DNA of 64,000 bases. It comes from Rusavskia elegans. Lineage: Eukaryota > Ascomycota > Lecanoromycetes > Teloschistales > Teloschistaceae. The stretch spans positions 1-64,000 of the forward strand of contig SAUG01000109.1 of the NCBI GenBank assembly GCA_011316305.1, read 5' to 3'. This document shows positions 1-13,559 of this stretch, in pieces. A model generated the notes under the pieces. It was not told the DNA's origin, did not search any database, and saw only the letters and a program-made list of their open reading frames with translations. How positions within the stretch are numbered: position 1 is the first letter of the stretch; every line of letters starts with the position of its first letter. Made by a program: the position numbers and the translations under genes.

Positions 1-275
1 AGTTTAAAAATACAGAGAGCCTAGATAGTAGATCGTCTCGGCCTAGCCCGATCGATCGAACTTAATTGAATTAATTAATAAAATTAAATAGATTACGGTT
101 TTCTTCTAGATTTTAGTCCAAATCTAGCTCCTTCGGGAATTTTTAATTCGAGTTTTCGATAAAATATTTAAATACTAAATAAGTACGTAATCTGATCGGT
201 TTAGCGCCTCTAGCGTTAGAATTGTAAAAGACTAAAATCAAAATCCGAATGATTAATCGCATGAAAAAAAAAAAA
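1..275 (+). mobile_element. tRNA-derived SINE, copy 1 (5' head cut by window edge)
   Basis: This stretch matches, in the opposite orientation, the bodies of the two SINE copies at 8875-9297 and 21294-21720. Landmarks shared by all three are the gatcgatcga segment near 50-58, the tagattacgg segment near 90, and the end near 250 (gaatgattaat). Only the part downstream of the tRNA-like head is inside the window. It ends in a run of 12 A at 264-275, which the other two copies lack, so the element reads on the plus strand and has a poly(A)-type tail. It abuts a RIP-mutated hAT-like element and was probably inserted into it. Confidence 0.75.
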
Positions 276-3200
276 GAATTAATAATTATTACTTCATTAA
301 TCTATTCGATCTATTCTAAAATAGATTTTACTATATTCAAATTATCAACTATATAATAAACTATATTAAAATATAATTTTTTGTTTTTTAATCTTTTTCA
401 ATTTATTAAAGTCTAAATTAGTTGAGATAATCTAGTAATTAACTTATTAATTTATAACTAAACAAGATATAGTATATTAATATTCTAATTGTTGAAATAA
501 TAATTAGAATAATTTTAGAATATATAGACTAATTTATTAAAATTAAATTAAAAAAAAACTTTATAAAATAAAAAACTAATCTTTTTAAATATATTAAAAA
601 ATTATATTTAAAAATATTCAGTTTTTCATCTAAAATTTTAAATAATAGTAATATTATAAAATAAAAAGTATTTATATATATTCTATAATATTAAAACTGG
701 TAATTTAATTAAAAATAATTAATAAATTAATAATTTCAATTAATTCTATTTAAAATTTACTTATAAAGAAATAAATACTATAATATCATTTTTAGAATTA
801 TTGTTGTCCTATTTATAATATCTAATAGAAAATGATAATATTATAGATATATAAATATATAAATATAGAAATATATAAATATATAAATTTATAAATATAG
901 AAATATATAAATATATAAATATATAAATATATAAATATATAAATATATATATTTATTTAATATTATATTTATAGATAATTTAAATTTATACTTTTCGTTT
1001 CTATTTATAAAAATCTTATAATTTATATTTCTAAAATAATAATATAGATTTTTATAATTAAAAAATTTAATTTCTAATTTTTTTTATAAATTCCTTTAAT
1101 TTCTTTAATTATTTTATTTAATCTATTTATATAAAACCATATTAATCTTTATATTATATATTAAACTATTTTTTATTTTAATAAAATATATTTTAAAATT
1201 AATTATAAAATAAATATTAATTAAATTTATAAAACTAGATAAATAAATCTTTTATTGATATTTTAAATATATGATTATTAAAAAATCGATATTAAATTTT
1301 TTTTCTAATTTTTAATATATAATTATTAAAAGATCGTTATTAATATTTTTTTCTAATTTTTAATATTTTAAATTCTATTATATAAATTTAAATCTATAGA
1401 TTAAATTTAATATTATTACAGTCAAAAATAGAAATAAATAATGTAATTTATTTAATTATTTCTATAGATTAAAATAAACTATCTTTTACTATTTCTTTTA
1501 TATTAGTTTTTAATTCTAGAAAATATATAAATAAAAAGGGTTTTAATTAATAAATAATTTAATTTAATAAAATAGATTTAAAGAAATATTTTTAGTTCAA
1601 ATTTCTAGAAGACTAGACTATTTAAAATTTGATATTTAAATAAAATAGACGAAATAGTCTAAATATTAGAAATAGATATTGATTTTCTAAACTAAAGAAT
1701 ATTTAGATTAATCTATCTAAAATATTTTTAAATTTTTCTTTAAAGGAATCCCGTTTTCTAAATAGAATTCTATCTTCTAGATCTATTCGATTATATATAT
1801 TCTATAGCTTTTTTAAAGCTTTTTCTACTTCTAAATCTATAGTACGGTTATAGTATTTAAATATTATTATCTTTTTTTTATATTCTAAAGTTCTTTAGAT
1901 TCGATTCTACTAATAAACTTTTTTCGAAAAACTAAAAGTCTATTCTATTTCTACTAAAGATATTAGATAAATAAAAATATTATAAGCTATTTATACTAGT
2001 TTTAGAAAGTTTAAAGTATTATTTTTCTAAAATATCTAATTTAGATTTTCCTCGGTAGTATTAATATAAAGATATCGATTAGCTTCGGAAATAGCTATTT
2101 AAAGACGCTAGGATTATTAAAAAATACTTTTTAAAATAGATAAAATAGATTTTAAACTAATTAGTAAAATTATAGTATATTAACTTTTTATATTACTTTA
2201 CTTTCTTTTATATAACTAGTTTTAGGCTTTAATAGATTAATAAGAGCTTTCTAATATTTAATAAAATATTTTTTAAACTTATTCCGATATCTATTTTTAT
2301 ATCCTAAAAAGTCTTTTATTTCTTTTTTATTATCTTTTTTATTCTAGTTTTAATAAAAGCTAAACTTTATAATAGAATCTGAAAAATTTAATATATTATA
2401 AATTAATCTACTTTTATTTTTAGTATTAAAATAATATTTCGTAAACTTTATCTTAGTATTATTATAAACTATTAGTAAAATTTCTTTATTAATATAGTTT
2501 AATAATCGAACTATTTTTTCTATTCTAGAAAGATAATCGAAAATAGTACTAAAAAATCGGAATATTAAATAAATTCTAATATCTATAATTTTTAAAATTA
2601 ATAAAATATTTTTATAGAACGGCCGCAGTATACTATCTATAAAAAAAAGGATTATTATATATTTATATTAAATATAATCTTTTATATTTATAGATTTTAT
2701 AAATTTTTTTTATAAATTTATTAATAAAATAGCGTAATTAATAAACCCGACGAATTATAAAATATATTAAATTCTATTAAATATAAATATTTTAAATTAT
2801 ATTTATAGATTAGAAATTAGAATTGATCTTTTTTTAAATTTTCTTAAAATAAAGTTTATATTAAAGAGAAATAGAAATATAGACTATAATAATATAAACT
2901 TTAAATAATTATTAGTTTTAAAATTTCTAAATTTATATTATCTATATATATTAGTTTTTTTATAATATTAGATAGATTAGTACTAATATTTTTAATTTAT
3001 TTATTATCTAACTTTTAGATAAAATTTTCGCTAATTATTTATAATCTAATAATTTAAATAAAGTTATAGACTATTAGATTAATTATATAAACTAGATAAA
3101 ATAGGAAATTTTAGACTCGATTTTTTTAGTTATCGAGCCGAATAAAAGCTTTTTTAAGTTTTTCTTTTAATATATTATTAGAACTAGTTTTATCGGTAAT

Positions 3201-4697
3201 AATATTTAAAAGCTTCGGCCTAAACTAGAAAAATTTTAAAAGTTTTAAAAGTTTCAGATACTATAAACGACTAGAATAATTAGTAAAAAAAGATATAAAT
3301 CTAATTAGACGCTATTAAAGTCAGAACTAAATATTAATCTAATATATTAGTATTTCTAAATTCGCGACCTTTTATAAATTTAATTAGATATCTAATATAA
3401 AAGGAATACGTTCTAAAATTTTTAAATTAGATTTAATTTACTCGCGGATAGTATAATAACTATTAAAAACTATTTATATAAATTATATATATCTAATAAA
3501 CTTTATATTTAAATAAAGTATTTATAGTAGTAATCTGATTCTCTTATTTTCGATAGTTTAAACTAGTAGATTTAGATTTAGAAAAGTTTTATATAGGTAT
3601 TTATTCTATATAATTTTATTAAAAGTAGATTCGAATTTAATATAACTCTTTTTCTATAATTAAAATAAATTCTATATTACCTTTTTATAATACTATTAGC
3701 TATTTATATGGATAAATATTGTTTTAATATAAGATTATAAATTAAATCGTTTAGTTTTTTAATAAATAATAGCAGAAAGGTATTTTTTTATAGTAGATAT
3801 ATTAAAAAAATTAAAGGCTATAAAATAGTTAAAAATTTTAGAATAGTTTTTATATATAATTTTAGATAGACTATCTATTATTAAGGCTATTTAGGAGAAT
3901 TTTTATTACTATTTCGACTATATTTATTCTATAGTTTTTTTCGACTAGAAAGGATTAACTAGTTTTTTATAGAATTTATTTTTAATATCGATAGCTATAG
4001 GAATACTAGACTATTAATACTCGAACTCTTTATAGTAATCTAGATTCTATTAAATATATTTATTATTATTTTAAAATATTTATATTAGATAGTCGGTTTA
4101 AATTTTATTAGCTATATCTTTAATAATCTATTTTTTCTTTCTATATAATCGATTAAATTTTAATAATATAATATTTATAGATCGGCTCTCTATCTAGTTT
4201 ATAGATTGGCTAAAATAAATTTTATTTTAAAAAAAAACCCGTCAGAAAGGACTTTACTAGACGTATCGGTTTAGAAAACGGAAAAATAAAAATTAATTAA
4301 AGGATTAGATATTTTATATTAGTTTTAATTTAATATTAATACGATTTATATTTAAGTAATAATTAATATAAAAAGATAATATAGATATATAAATATTAAT
4401 TTAATTATTATTTACTATTTAATAGTAAAGAATCGACGTTTATTTAAATAGTATCTAAAGTATTAATATAATTATATAATAAAAATAGAGATTTTTTAAA
4501 ATTATAATATAGAATAGAAGGTTTTAGTAGTTTTAGTAAATCGTATCCGAAAACCCGGGTTTAACCCGGAACCGAATCGATTTAATATTTAGAAAAATCG
4601 GAACCGACTTAGTTCGGTATCTAAAAAAGTCGGAACCGACTCGGGTCGGATTAGTTTTTCTAATTCGGATTCGAAACCCGATCCGACGGCCAGACTA
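276..4697 (-). mobile_element. Long hAT-like DNA transposon, RIP-mutated (copy D3)
   Basis: The right end (about 4545-4697) carries the GC-rich terminus shared by the whole family: a hAT-type end reading inward as TAGTCTGGCCGTCGG, then repeated ccgatccg-like subterminal motifs. Inward of it, about 3390-4540 is a reverse-complement match to 25260-26000 and 29930-30700, so this is the same long element in opposite orientation. The other end was not found; it may lie beyond the window or under the SINE. CA and TG are nearly absent and no reading frame survives. No transposase motif was recognised, so the hAT call rests on the termini and on the 8-bp duplications seen around shorter relatives. 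Confidence 0.55.
847..950. repeat. AT-only short tandem repeat
   Basis: About 13 imperfect copies of an 8-bp unit of the form atataaat occur inside the RIP-mutated hAT-like element. The array contains only A and T apart from a few G. It is probably a by-product of RIP plus slippage. No function can be read from it. Confidence 0.7.
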
Positions 4698-5403
4698 GAT
4701 TTAAATATATTATTTTCTTTTTATCGAACGTTTTATTTATAGATAATTAAATAATTCGGCGAAGTTTATAAAATGATATATTTTAACTATTTTGTAAAAT
4801 AATAGATCAAAGAATTTTAAAATAGAAAATAATTATAACGAATTTAATTAAAACCGAATTCCTCGTAGCTACCGCTAGCGGGAAAAAATTTCTATAGTGA
4901 AATCGGTTTTTTAAAAAAATGTCATTTAATTTAGACGATAAATTAAAGATTTAAATCGATAATATAAAAATTATATAAATATTTTAGAATATTAATTTAT
5001 AATTCGTAACGAAATTTCGTAATATTAATATTTATTATTAATAGCTATATTAGAATGTCGGTAATAAAAGTATAATTATTATTTATTTAACTTCTATAGT
5101 AATTCTAGTAAATACTTTTACCAAAATTCTTCCGGTTTAATATTATAAAAAGTTTATAAATTTACTAAAATTCTAGAATTTATTTTTAAAAAATTATTAT
5201 ACTAGTAGTTTTTCCGCTACCGTTTCTAACGTTTTGATTATCGTTAATATATTTAAATTCGGTCAAATTAAAAAGAAAAGTAAAGTTTATAATAATATAT
5301 ATTAATAAAAAGAAAAGTTAAATTTAAATATACGAATAATCGATTCTAAAAAAATATAAAAGTCTATATAACGAATTTGTTAAAATATACGACAGTTTAG
5401 ATA

Positions 5404-5499
5404 AAATTCGCGTTAAAATTCGCGCTAAAGCTCGCGCTAAAGCTCGCGTTGAAATTCGAACTAAAATTCGCGTTAAAACTCGCGTTAAAACTCGCGTTT
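5404..5499. repeat. 12-bp minisatellite, eight units
   Basis: Eight consecutive 12-bp units of the form aaaytcgcgyta occur. Differences between units are nearly all transitions. CpG-containing cores (tcgcg) are kept in seven of the eight units, although the surroundings are depleted of CA and TG. Confidence 0.85.
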
Positions 5500-5565
5500 A
5501 AATAGTATAGATTATATAATCTATACCGACAGTTTAGCGTATAGATCGCTCTAAAAACTAACGTT

Positions 5566-5994
5566 TAGATTGGCTATTCTGAGTCGGATTTCCGTCGAGT
5601 TCTATAATCCGACCCGATATTTTAGCGGATCGAATCGATTTAATTCGTTAAACGGTCGAATCCGGATCGAATTCGGATTAAATTCGAAAATCCGTTAAAC
5701 ATTCTATATATAATTTAATATAATACTTAATTAAAAATCTAATAATATATATATATAAAATAATTTTCTAATATTTTTAATTTAATTAAAATCTTTCTAG
5801 CTAACGTATTTAATTAACTAGAATTCTTTTTTATAATTTAATTTGATTTTTATATTAGATTTATACTAGATTAATACTTTTATACTAGAATTTAATATTT
5901 TAACGGATCGGATCGGATTCTAGAATACGATTCGGATTTAAATCGAATCGGATTAGTTAATCCGGATTCGAAATCCGATCCGACGGCCAGTCTA
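5566..5994. mobile_element. Short non-autonomous hAT-like element (429 bp)
   Basis: It starts TAGATTGGCT (a RIP form of TAGACTGGCC) and ends CGGCCAGTCTA, so its tips are inverted copies. Subterminal blocks are rich in gatccgg/ccggatc motifs. The flanking octamers are ctaacgtt and ttcgcgtt, which agree at 7 of 8 positions if C/T and G/A differences are allowed. The related copies at 32049, 44274 and 63315 have clearer 8-bp duplications. No coding capacity. Confidence 0.7.
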
Positions 5995-6424
5995 TTCGCG
6001 TTAAAAGTTCGTATTAAAAGCTTATAGATTAGATAATCTATATCCAAACTTTAACGCGTTAATTTAAGTTAAGAAATAAAAATTCTATATAGAATTTTTA
6101 TCTATTTTTTAATTAGTTAAATAGATAGAATCACTTCTATAATTTATTCCACTATATCAAAATACGTATTTCTTTTAATAGAAGTTATTATAAAAATATT
6201 AGCTAAAATTTACGCTAAAATTATATAATTTATCTATTTAAATATAGTTTGTACTTTTTTATATTTAGCGTATTTTAGTGACGGCTATATTCTATATAAT
6301 TTAGTAATTCTATAGATTTTACTTCTCGTATATTTCAATTAATACGATTATATATACATATTCTATCGTTTTATACATTCAATGTAAAGATTGGATTCGA
6401 TGATATTGCCCGAATCAGTACCTT

Positions 6425-6835
6425 TGTTATAGGGCTACCTGGAAGATCTGATATTTCCAAAAGTTAGTTAAATTTATTAGTATATCTATAAACGGAGGTA
6501 TAACGGGTAATTATTTAAATTAATTAAAAATGAATTAGTTTAATTACTAAAATAATATCTAGCGATAACTAATAAATTAAATATAAACTATAAAGGCGTC
6601 GAGTTCGGAATCTATATAAATAAATAAAATCTTCTATTATTTAGATTATTTATAGATTAAGATAATTAAAATAGCTTTATTTTATAGTATTTACTTATTA
6701 AGACTACTAAGATATCCGCTAGTACTAATATCTAGGCTGTTCTATATTTCTCTGCCTATAGAAACGTATTAGAAAATCTAATACTATACTAAATACTACT
6801 ATATTTTCTAAAATATATTGTCTATATTTATATTA
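6425..6835 (-). repeat. 3' LTR of chromovirus E1
   Basis: It aligns base for base with 13560-13970, and nearly all differences are C/T or G/A. The first 40 bases are almost un-mutated (TG and CA present); the rest is heavily RIP-mutated. Confidence 0.9.
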
Positions 6836-8874
6836 CTAAATCTTTTTTTTAGATTTTTTATTCTAAAAAACTATCTGTTTTTCTTTTTTATAGATAAAAA
6901 AAAAAGGTTATTAACTAAAAATTATTATATAAAAGTTCTATTATTAGATATCGGTATATTAGCTATATATTTTTATCGGAATTATTTTTTACTAGAGAAA
7001 TTCTATCGCGTCGGCGAAAGTTCCGAGAAATATATTAATTATATAGAATAAATTTAATTTTATAACCTTGTTCTATTAGATACTATATATTAGTATCGTC
7101 TTAAAAATAAAGATTAAAGTTAAAAAAAGAGTTATATAAAATATATATAAAGTAATAGTATCTACTTTATTAATTAGATTATATTAAAGAAAAGCAGCGT
7201 ATTATAGTTAATAGTAAACTATAAAATTTTAAAGAATTAAAGTAAAAAGAAAATTCTATAAATTTATTTTCGTCTATTAATTTAGATTTTTTTATCGATA
7301 TAACTTCCGAATAGATTATTCTATTTAGTAATTTCGGCTAGTCGATAACTTTTTTAATTTTCTTTAATAGAACTATTATAGAGCCTTTTAAAAGTTTACT
7401 AAGTATTTTTTAGATTCCTAAATATTTTCTAAAATAGAATAATCTTTTTATTTAATTAGATAGTTCTAATCTTTCTACTATAGAATCTTTTTAACTATAA
7501 AAGTATTTTCTTTTTATATTTCGAAATTAAATATCTAATATAACAGCGTTTAGAAATCGGCTAGTTCTAAAAAAAATATATAGAATATCTAGTATATTTT
7601 AATATTTTTAAATAGATCGAATTTAAAGTTCTAAAGTCTTCTAATCTTTTTAATTAAAAATAGTCCGACTTTAATATAGTTAGGTTTTTTACTTAGAATC
7701 TTTATTTTAAGGTTCTTTTTAAGAAGGTATATTTTATCTCCTTTTTTTAACTAAAATATTATTTTTTACTTTTTATTTTAGTAATTATTTAAGTATTTCT
7801 ATATCTTTAGGATATTTCTTTAGATTTTTTTCTAAATATCGATTTTTTAGATAACTAATTCCGCTAATATATATAGTAGCGGTTATCTAAATAGATTTAG
7901 ATTTTTTCTATTATCGGTATAGAACGGTATTTCTTTTATTATATTTAATTCTTTTATATTAAACGCTAATTATATTGTTAGTAAAAGTAAAATCTAATTA
8001 TTTTAAATATTATTAATATAGTACTTTAAATATTATTCTAAAATCTAGTTAGTATATTCTATCCATCTATCTATTATCGGATAGAAAGCTATTAATATTT
8101 TTAACTTTATATTAAATAAAGAAATAAGGGTTTTCTAATAGTTTAAAGTAAAGCGTTTATTTCTATTATTTTTTAATACTTCTAGTAGTCTATAGTATCG
8201 AAATAATTAATCTGAGATAATGAATCTAAAGTATTCTATTATAAAGTCTTTTAATAATAGGATTACGTAAATATATTTCGTAAATCTATCTATTATATTA
8301 AATATTAAATCGTATTTTATATTTATTATCGAATCTTTTAATTTTAGAAACTTAATAATAAAGTCTAATATAACTTCTTTCTATAGTAAATCCGGTAGTT
8401 TCTAATACTAAATTTTTCTATAACGAATATATACAGTATATTTATTTTACTAATAACTAAAATATTTTTTAATATATACTTCGACGTATTATTTTATATT
8501 AGGAAACTAGTAATATTATTATAAAAGTTATATTATTTTTATTACGCCTAAATACTTTTTTAGTATTCTATTTTAGTACTTTTTAATATATTTATCGATT
8601 TTATCGTCTAGTATTTATAGTTTTCTTTTTTCGATAGAAAATTATTTCTAGTCGTCTTTTAATATATATAGTATTATATTTAATTTATATTAATCTACTA
8701 ATAGTAATCTATTTTTATTAATTTTAAAGATACTATTATTAACAACTTCTTTTATTTTTATATAATTACTTCTCCGATTTAAAATATCTAATTTTCTATT
8801 TTTTTTATCTAGAATATAATATATTTTAAATATATATTAACCGAAGAATTTGGACTATTATATTTACCTTTTAT

Positions 8875-9297
8875 ATATATACGATTAATCATTCGGATTT
8901 TTAATTTTAATCTTTTACGAATTTAATACTAGAGGCGCTAATTCGATTAGATTACGTAATTATTTAGTACTTAAATATTTTACTAAGAACTCGAATTAAG
9001 GACTCCCGAAAGAGCTAGATCTAGACTAAAACCTAGAGGGAAATTATAAACTATTTAACTTTAATTAATTTAATTTCTTTCGATCGATCGAGCTAGGCCG
9101 AAATAATCTACTATCTAGTCTTTCTATATTTAAAATTCTATAAAAATCGACTAGGGTCGATAGAAAAAACTTAAGTATTAGATTAGCTTTTAAGAGATTC
9201 GAACCCCCGATCCGTCGGATTAATTCCGTTAAATCCGAAGAACGCTGGATCCGCCGGGCCTCTAGATTACGTAGCGTTGCTACTATACCACCTAGGC
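8875..9297 (-). mobile_element. tRNA-derived SINE, copy 2
   Basis: A 423-bp insertion in the chromovirus, flanked by a 16-bp direct repeat: tatatttaccttttat at 8859-8874 and tatatttatcttttat at 9298-9313, differing by one C/T. Read on the minus strand, the head has a pol III A box (TGGTATAGTAG, complement of 9280-9290) fitting TRGYNNANNNG. A B box follows (complement of 9195-9205, GGTTCGAATCT) with one transition from GGTTCGANNCC. The A-B spacing is about 40 bp longer than in an ordinary tRNA. Downstream is a roughly 300-bp body unrelated to tRNA. There is no ORF, so it would depend on enzymes supplied elsewhere. Confidence 0.88.
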
Positions 9298-11457
9298 TAT
9301 ATTTATCTTTTATTAAACTATTTTTTTATTATAAAATATAGAAGATTTTTATAATCTATAAAGATTATTAATTCCAATAATTTTTCGGCGTATATTTTCT
9401 ATTATTTTAGTATAGTTACTATAGTTAGTAGTTCTTTATTATAGATATCGTAATTCTATTCTACTAGTAATAGTTTTTTTTAGATATATATACTACAAGA
9501 TACTATTTACTATTATACTATTATAGAAGGTATATATTTATAGCTAGATTTAACGAATTTATTTCTATTTTTAATAGTTTTTTCGGACTAAATATTTTAA
9601 ATACTAGATCTTTTATATATTCTCTTTTAAAATCTTTAAATATTTAATATTATTATTTCTCTAATACTATTCGATAGTATCTTTTATTAAAATTATTAAA
9701 ACGAAAGTTCTTTTAGAATAGTTTTTTATAAACTTTCGATTATAGTTTATAAATTCGAAAAAGCTTTAGATTTTTTTAATATTTATTAGTAATTTCTATT
9801 TTATAATAGCTTTTAATTTACTAGAGTTAATATATAATCTATTATATTCTATAATAAATTCTAGAAAATTAATTTCTTTTTTATAGAATTTATATTTTTC
9901 TAATTTAAAATATAAATCTTTCTTTTCTAGATATTTAAAAACTTTATTAATATATTATTTATATTCTTGGAATATTTTAAAAAAAAATTAGAATATTATT
10001 AAAATAGGCGATAATAAATATATCTAGATATTTTCTAAATACGTTATTAATTATATTCTAATAGATTACCGGGGCGTTTATAAGTTCGAATAATATAACT
10101 ATATATTTATAAAAACTATACTATATTTAAAAAGCTATTTTTTATTTTTTTCCGTCTTTTATTTATATAAAATTATATATTTTTTAAAGGTCGAATTTTA
10201 TAAAATATTATATTCTAGAAAATCTATTCTAAAACTCGCTAATATTTAGTAATAGATATTAATTTTTTATTATAATATTATTTAGCTTCCGATAATCGAT
10301 ATATAGATAGAGTATTCCGTTTTTTTTAAATATAAAAAGGATCGAATATTCTACCGGTAATTAAAATTTTATAATAAATCTCTTTTTTATATTTTTATCT
10401 AGATATTTATAGAGTATTTCGAAATCTATTATAGATAATAGATAGATAGATCTAAATATAGGTTATTTATCTATTTTAAATCTAACTTTAAATTTTTATA
10501 TTTAATATTTAGATAGTATTTTTATAATTATCTTTTTCCGAAATAAATTTATTTAATTTTTATATTTATCTGGAACCTTTTCTAATAGATTTTTTATTAA
10601 CTTTTTATTAGATAGTTCGAGGTTCTCGAAAGGTTTATAATTTTCTTTTCTATTTCTATTTTATTAATCTAGCTAATCTCTATTAGTATCTAATAAATCG
10701 AATCTAAATAGTTTTTAGTTATGTTTTTTCGAATCTATAAATTCGTATTTTATATTTTATTTCTTATCTATCTAAAAATACTACTTCGGTATAGACTAGA
10801 TACTCCCTATATAAAAGTATCGTTTAAAGCTAAATACTTTTTTTTCCTAGTCTATTACTAGATTATAATCTTTTAATTAAAGAACTCTAAATACGATTTT
10901 AAAGCTAGCTATCTAAATAATATTAAACTAAAATTTCTTTTAATACTAGTTAATTATTATTTAGAACGGTATCGTTTCTTCTATAACCTTTTTATCTCTA
11001 TTTAATATCTTATTTCTATTAATAACTATTAAATTATATAGATTTATTTTTTTAGTTTAAAAGAATCCTTTCCTCCTAACTAAATCTTCTAATATAAAAC
11101 TTCCGGTTACGTTTAAATTAATAAATACTTTAATTTTCTATAGTCTATTATTAGTTTTAATAATTATTTTAATTTTAAATATAAATTTATAGCTAGCTAA
11201 ATTTAGTTATTTTATCCGAAGTATAAAGTTATATATTAATAGTATACCTATTACTATAAGATTTTAATTTTTTCTAAATCGTCTTTTATATTTTTATATT
11301 TTTTATTTTTATAATTTACTTGCGAAATATATCTATAGAGCTTCTAATTAAAAGTTCTATATCTTTTCTACTATTTCTTTTACTATTTATATCTGCTATA
11401 TATAGAATATCTAGAATAGTTATAAATATTATAATTTTCGATTTTAATAGATATTAT

Positions 11458-12038
11458 AGAAACGTATCAACATTTTCCAAAACCGGCTTGAAGCCGGTCT
11501 TAACCGTCTTAGCCGTCTCAGCCGATTCTCAGCCGGTACCGGCTGAGAGCGGCTTATTAGCCGGTCTCGGGTATACCCGAAGCTGCGTGGCTACGCGGCT
11601 GAGAAAATTTAGAGATTCGATTTTAAACTCGTTTAAGTCTTTATTAGTAGTTAGTAGGCCTATATACGCCTATATATAATACTAGGCCAGCTTCGTCTAG
11701 ATCTAAGATATTAGATTTTTTTACTAGAATCTAACTAGATTAGGTCTAGCGTAGTTTATTAAATAGATATTCGACTTTCGTTATTCCCGCTTTTAGCGGC
11801 GGCCGCTAAACCTTATTTTCGAGTTAGGTTATATAGGTTTATTTTTAGCTTATATATAGATCCTATTTTAGGCTGCTTACTAAGCAGATATTCGTACTAT
11901 AGATACTATTAGAGCTTCAATCTATCGAAAATCCACTTTTTGGATTTTTAGATTATTTGGATTATTTGGATTGAAATAGCTGTCAGTCGGTCTAATCTGA
12001 AAATCCATTTTAGGATCCGCTGATACGTATCGGCGTAG
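11458..12038. mobile_element. Non-coding nested insertion with hairpin cluster
   Basis: A 581-bp insertion into the Gag region of the chromovirus, flanked by a 16-bp direct repeat: ttttaatagatattat at 11442-11457 and ttttaatagatactat at 12039-12054, one C/T difference. It contains TG and CA dinucleotides, unlike its host element, so it is less RIP-mutated and probably arrived later. Its left half is a GC-rich cluster of palindromes (see 11527-11548). Near both ends there is an inverted acgtatca octamer. No ORF and no pol III boxes were seen. The class is unclear: the long duplication suits target-primed insertion, but no A tail is visible. Confidence 0.6.
11483..11610. repeat. Cluster of GC-rich palindromes
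   Basis: Several perfect or near-perfect hairpins stand close together. They include accggcttgaagccggt, a perfect 22-bp palindrome centred on GGTACC at 11527-11548, and cgggtatacccg. The GC content is far above the surrounding sequence. It could fold into a multi-hairpin structure as RNA or cruciform DNA. The function is unknown. Confidence 0.75.
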
Positions 12039-13559
12039 TTTTAATAGATACTATCCGGCTTTTTCTTTTTCTAATTTATAGATCCTATAGTTATTATTAT
12101 AGCAGGCGGTCTAACTAAATAGTATATATTAATCTTCTATTATTATATTCTTTTTATTATAATATTAATTTAGAAATATTTTTATTTTTAGAAGTATTAT
12201 TTCCTAGTTTCTTTTTTAATATATCGACAATATTATTTACTTTTTAGTTCTACTAGTTATTTTAAAAATATTTGTTATTAATATATATTTTATAAATATT
12301 TTTAAATTCTTTATAGATTACTATAAATTCTATTTTTACCAGTTTTTTATTATAAAGAACTTAAAGATATATTAGTCTAATATTCTCTATTATTATAATT
12401 TCCTATCTAGAGGCGGTTTTCCTTCTAGTAGATTTTACTAATATTCGTAGCGAAACGTTATTTATTATAGTTTCCTATAATATTTTATCGTTTTTTATAA
12501 ATATAAATTTTTTATCTAAACTGGTTTCCTAGAATTTAAAACTACTATCGTCGTCTTTTAAAATTATTTTTTACTAGTTTTTTAAATTTTTCTTTAATAT
12601 AGCGTTAAACTATCGTCGTTATACTTTATTTAACCGATACTTTTTCGCGAAATAGCCTGGTTTACTATAGTTATAGTACGTTTTAGGATTTTTATTCCTT
12701 TTACTATTTCTAGAGTTCTTTCCTTTATATCGCTATTATATAAAGTCTAGTTCTATTAATATAGGTCTATAGTAGCTATTTTCGGTTTTTTTATCTAGCT
12801 ATAGTCTTCTAATAGCTTATCCTAGATAATATCTAGTATTACCTCGCGATTCGCTATTATAGCGCTTTTCTATATCTCTTTTATATAGTTTATTATCGAA
12901 GTCGATAGATATCTCGATTAGATTATCTAGTATAATATATATTCGACTATTATATATAAATTCGTTTTTTACTTACTTTTTAAATCCTCGTCTAAATATT
13001 ATATATAGGATATTGTCGTTCTATTCTATTAGTAATATCAATTCTTTAAATCGTATAATATAGTTAGATACTACGTTTTTCTACTAAAGGTATTAAATAA
13101 AGTATTTAGTAGTTAAAATCTCGTTTAAAATTCTAAAGACTTTATAAATAGCTTTTTTAAATTTTATAAACTATATAAAGATACGTTTACGATATTTTTT
13201 ATTATCTATATATTAGTAAAGGAAAGATTTTATCTAGTATTAAACTTATTCTCGAAAGTAAAATATAGTAAAAAGAGTTTTCTTTTTTTCGTCTATTAGA
13301 AAGAATATAAAATATTTATCTTACTATATAAACCAATTTTCGAGTTTATTATAATTTTTATAATATTTATCGGGTTTGTTAACTTTAATACTATAAAAGC
13401 GTTAGTTAATAGTAGGATTACTATCCTTTTTATTACTATTATTATCTTTTATCTAAATCTTTTTTCCTTTAGATTCGGATTTTTTTACTATAGAACTGGA
13501 ATTATTTAGAATAGAGATTTAATATTAACCTGCGATAGATATTCTAAAGATATTTAAAA

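Larger units (their letters stand above)
4706..6424. other. RIP-mutated spacer with no gene
   Basis: This stretch lies between the hAT-like element and the LTR of the first chromovirus. It holds a 12-bp minisatellite (5404-5499) and a short hAT-like element (5566-5994). The sequence around 5500-5560 (tatagattatataatctata) is repeated in altered form after 6020, so the hAT insertion sits between two diverged copies of one short unit. The last 60-70 bases before 6425 again contain TG and CA and look like un-mutated host sequence. No ORF of note was seen. Confidence 0.6.

Noticed and set aside
4203..4215. A tagattggct match to the hAT-like tip
   Set aside because: The sequence after it does not continue into the terminal repeat, so it is a chance match.
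6818..7051. 77-codon ORF with a hydrophobic, Phe/Tyr-rich sequence
   Set aside because: It lies across the LTR end of chromovirus E1 in RIP-mutated DNA. The composition only reflects AT-rich codons.
11320..11679. 119-codon ORF
   Set aside because: It runs from RIP-mutated Gag sequence into the hairpin-rich insertion, so it is a chance frame spanning an insertion border.
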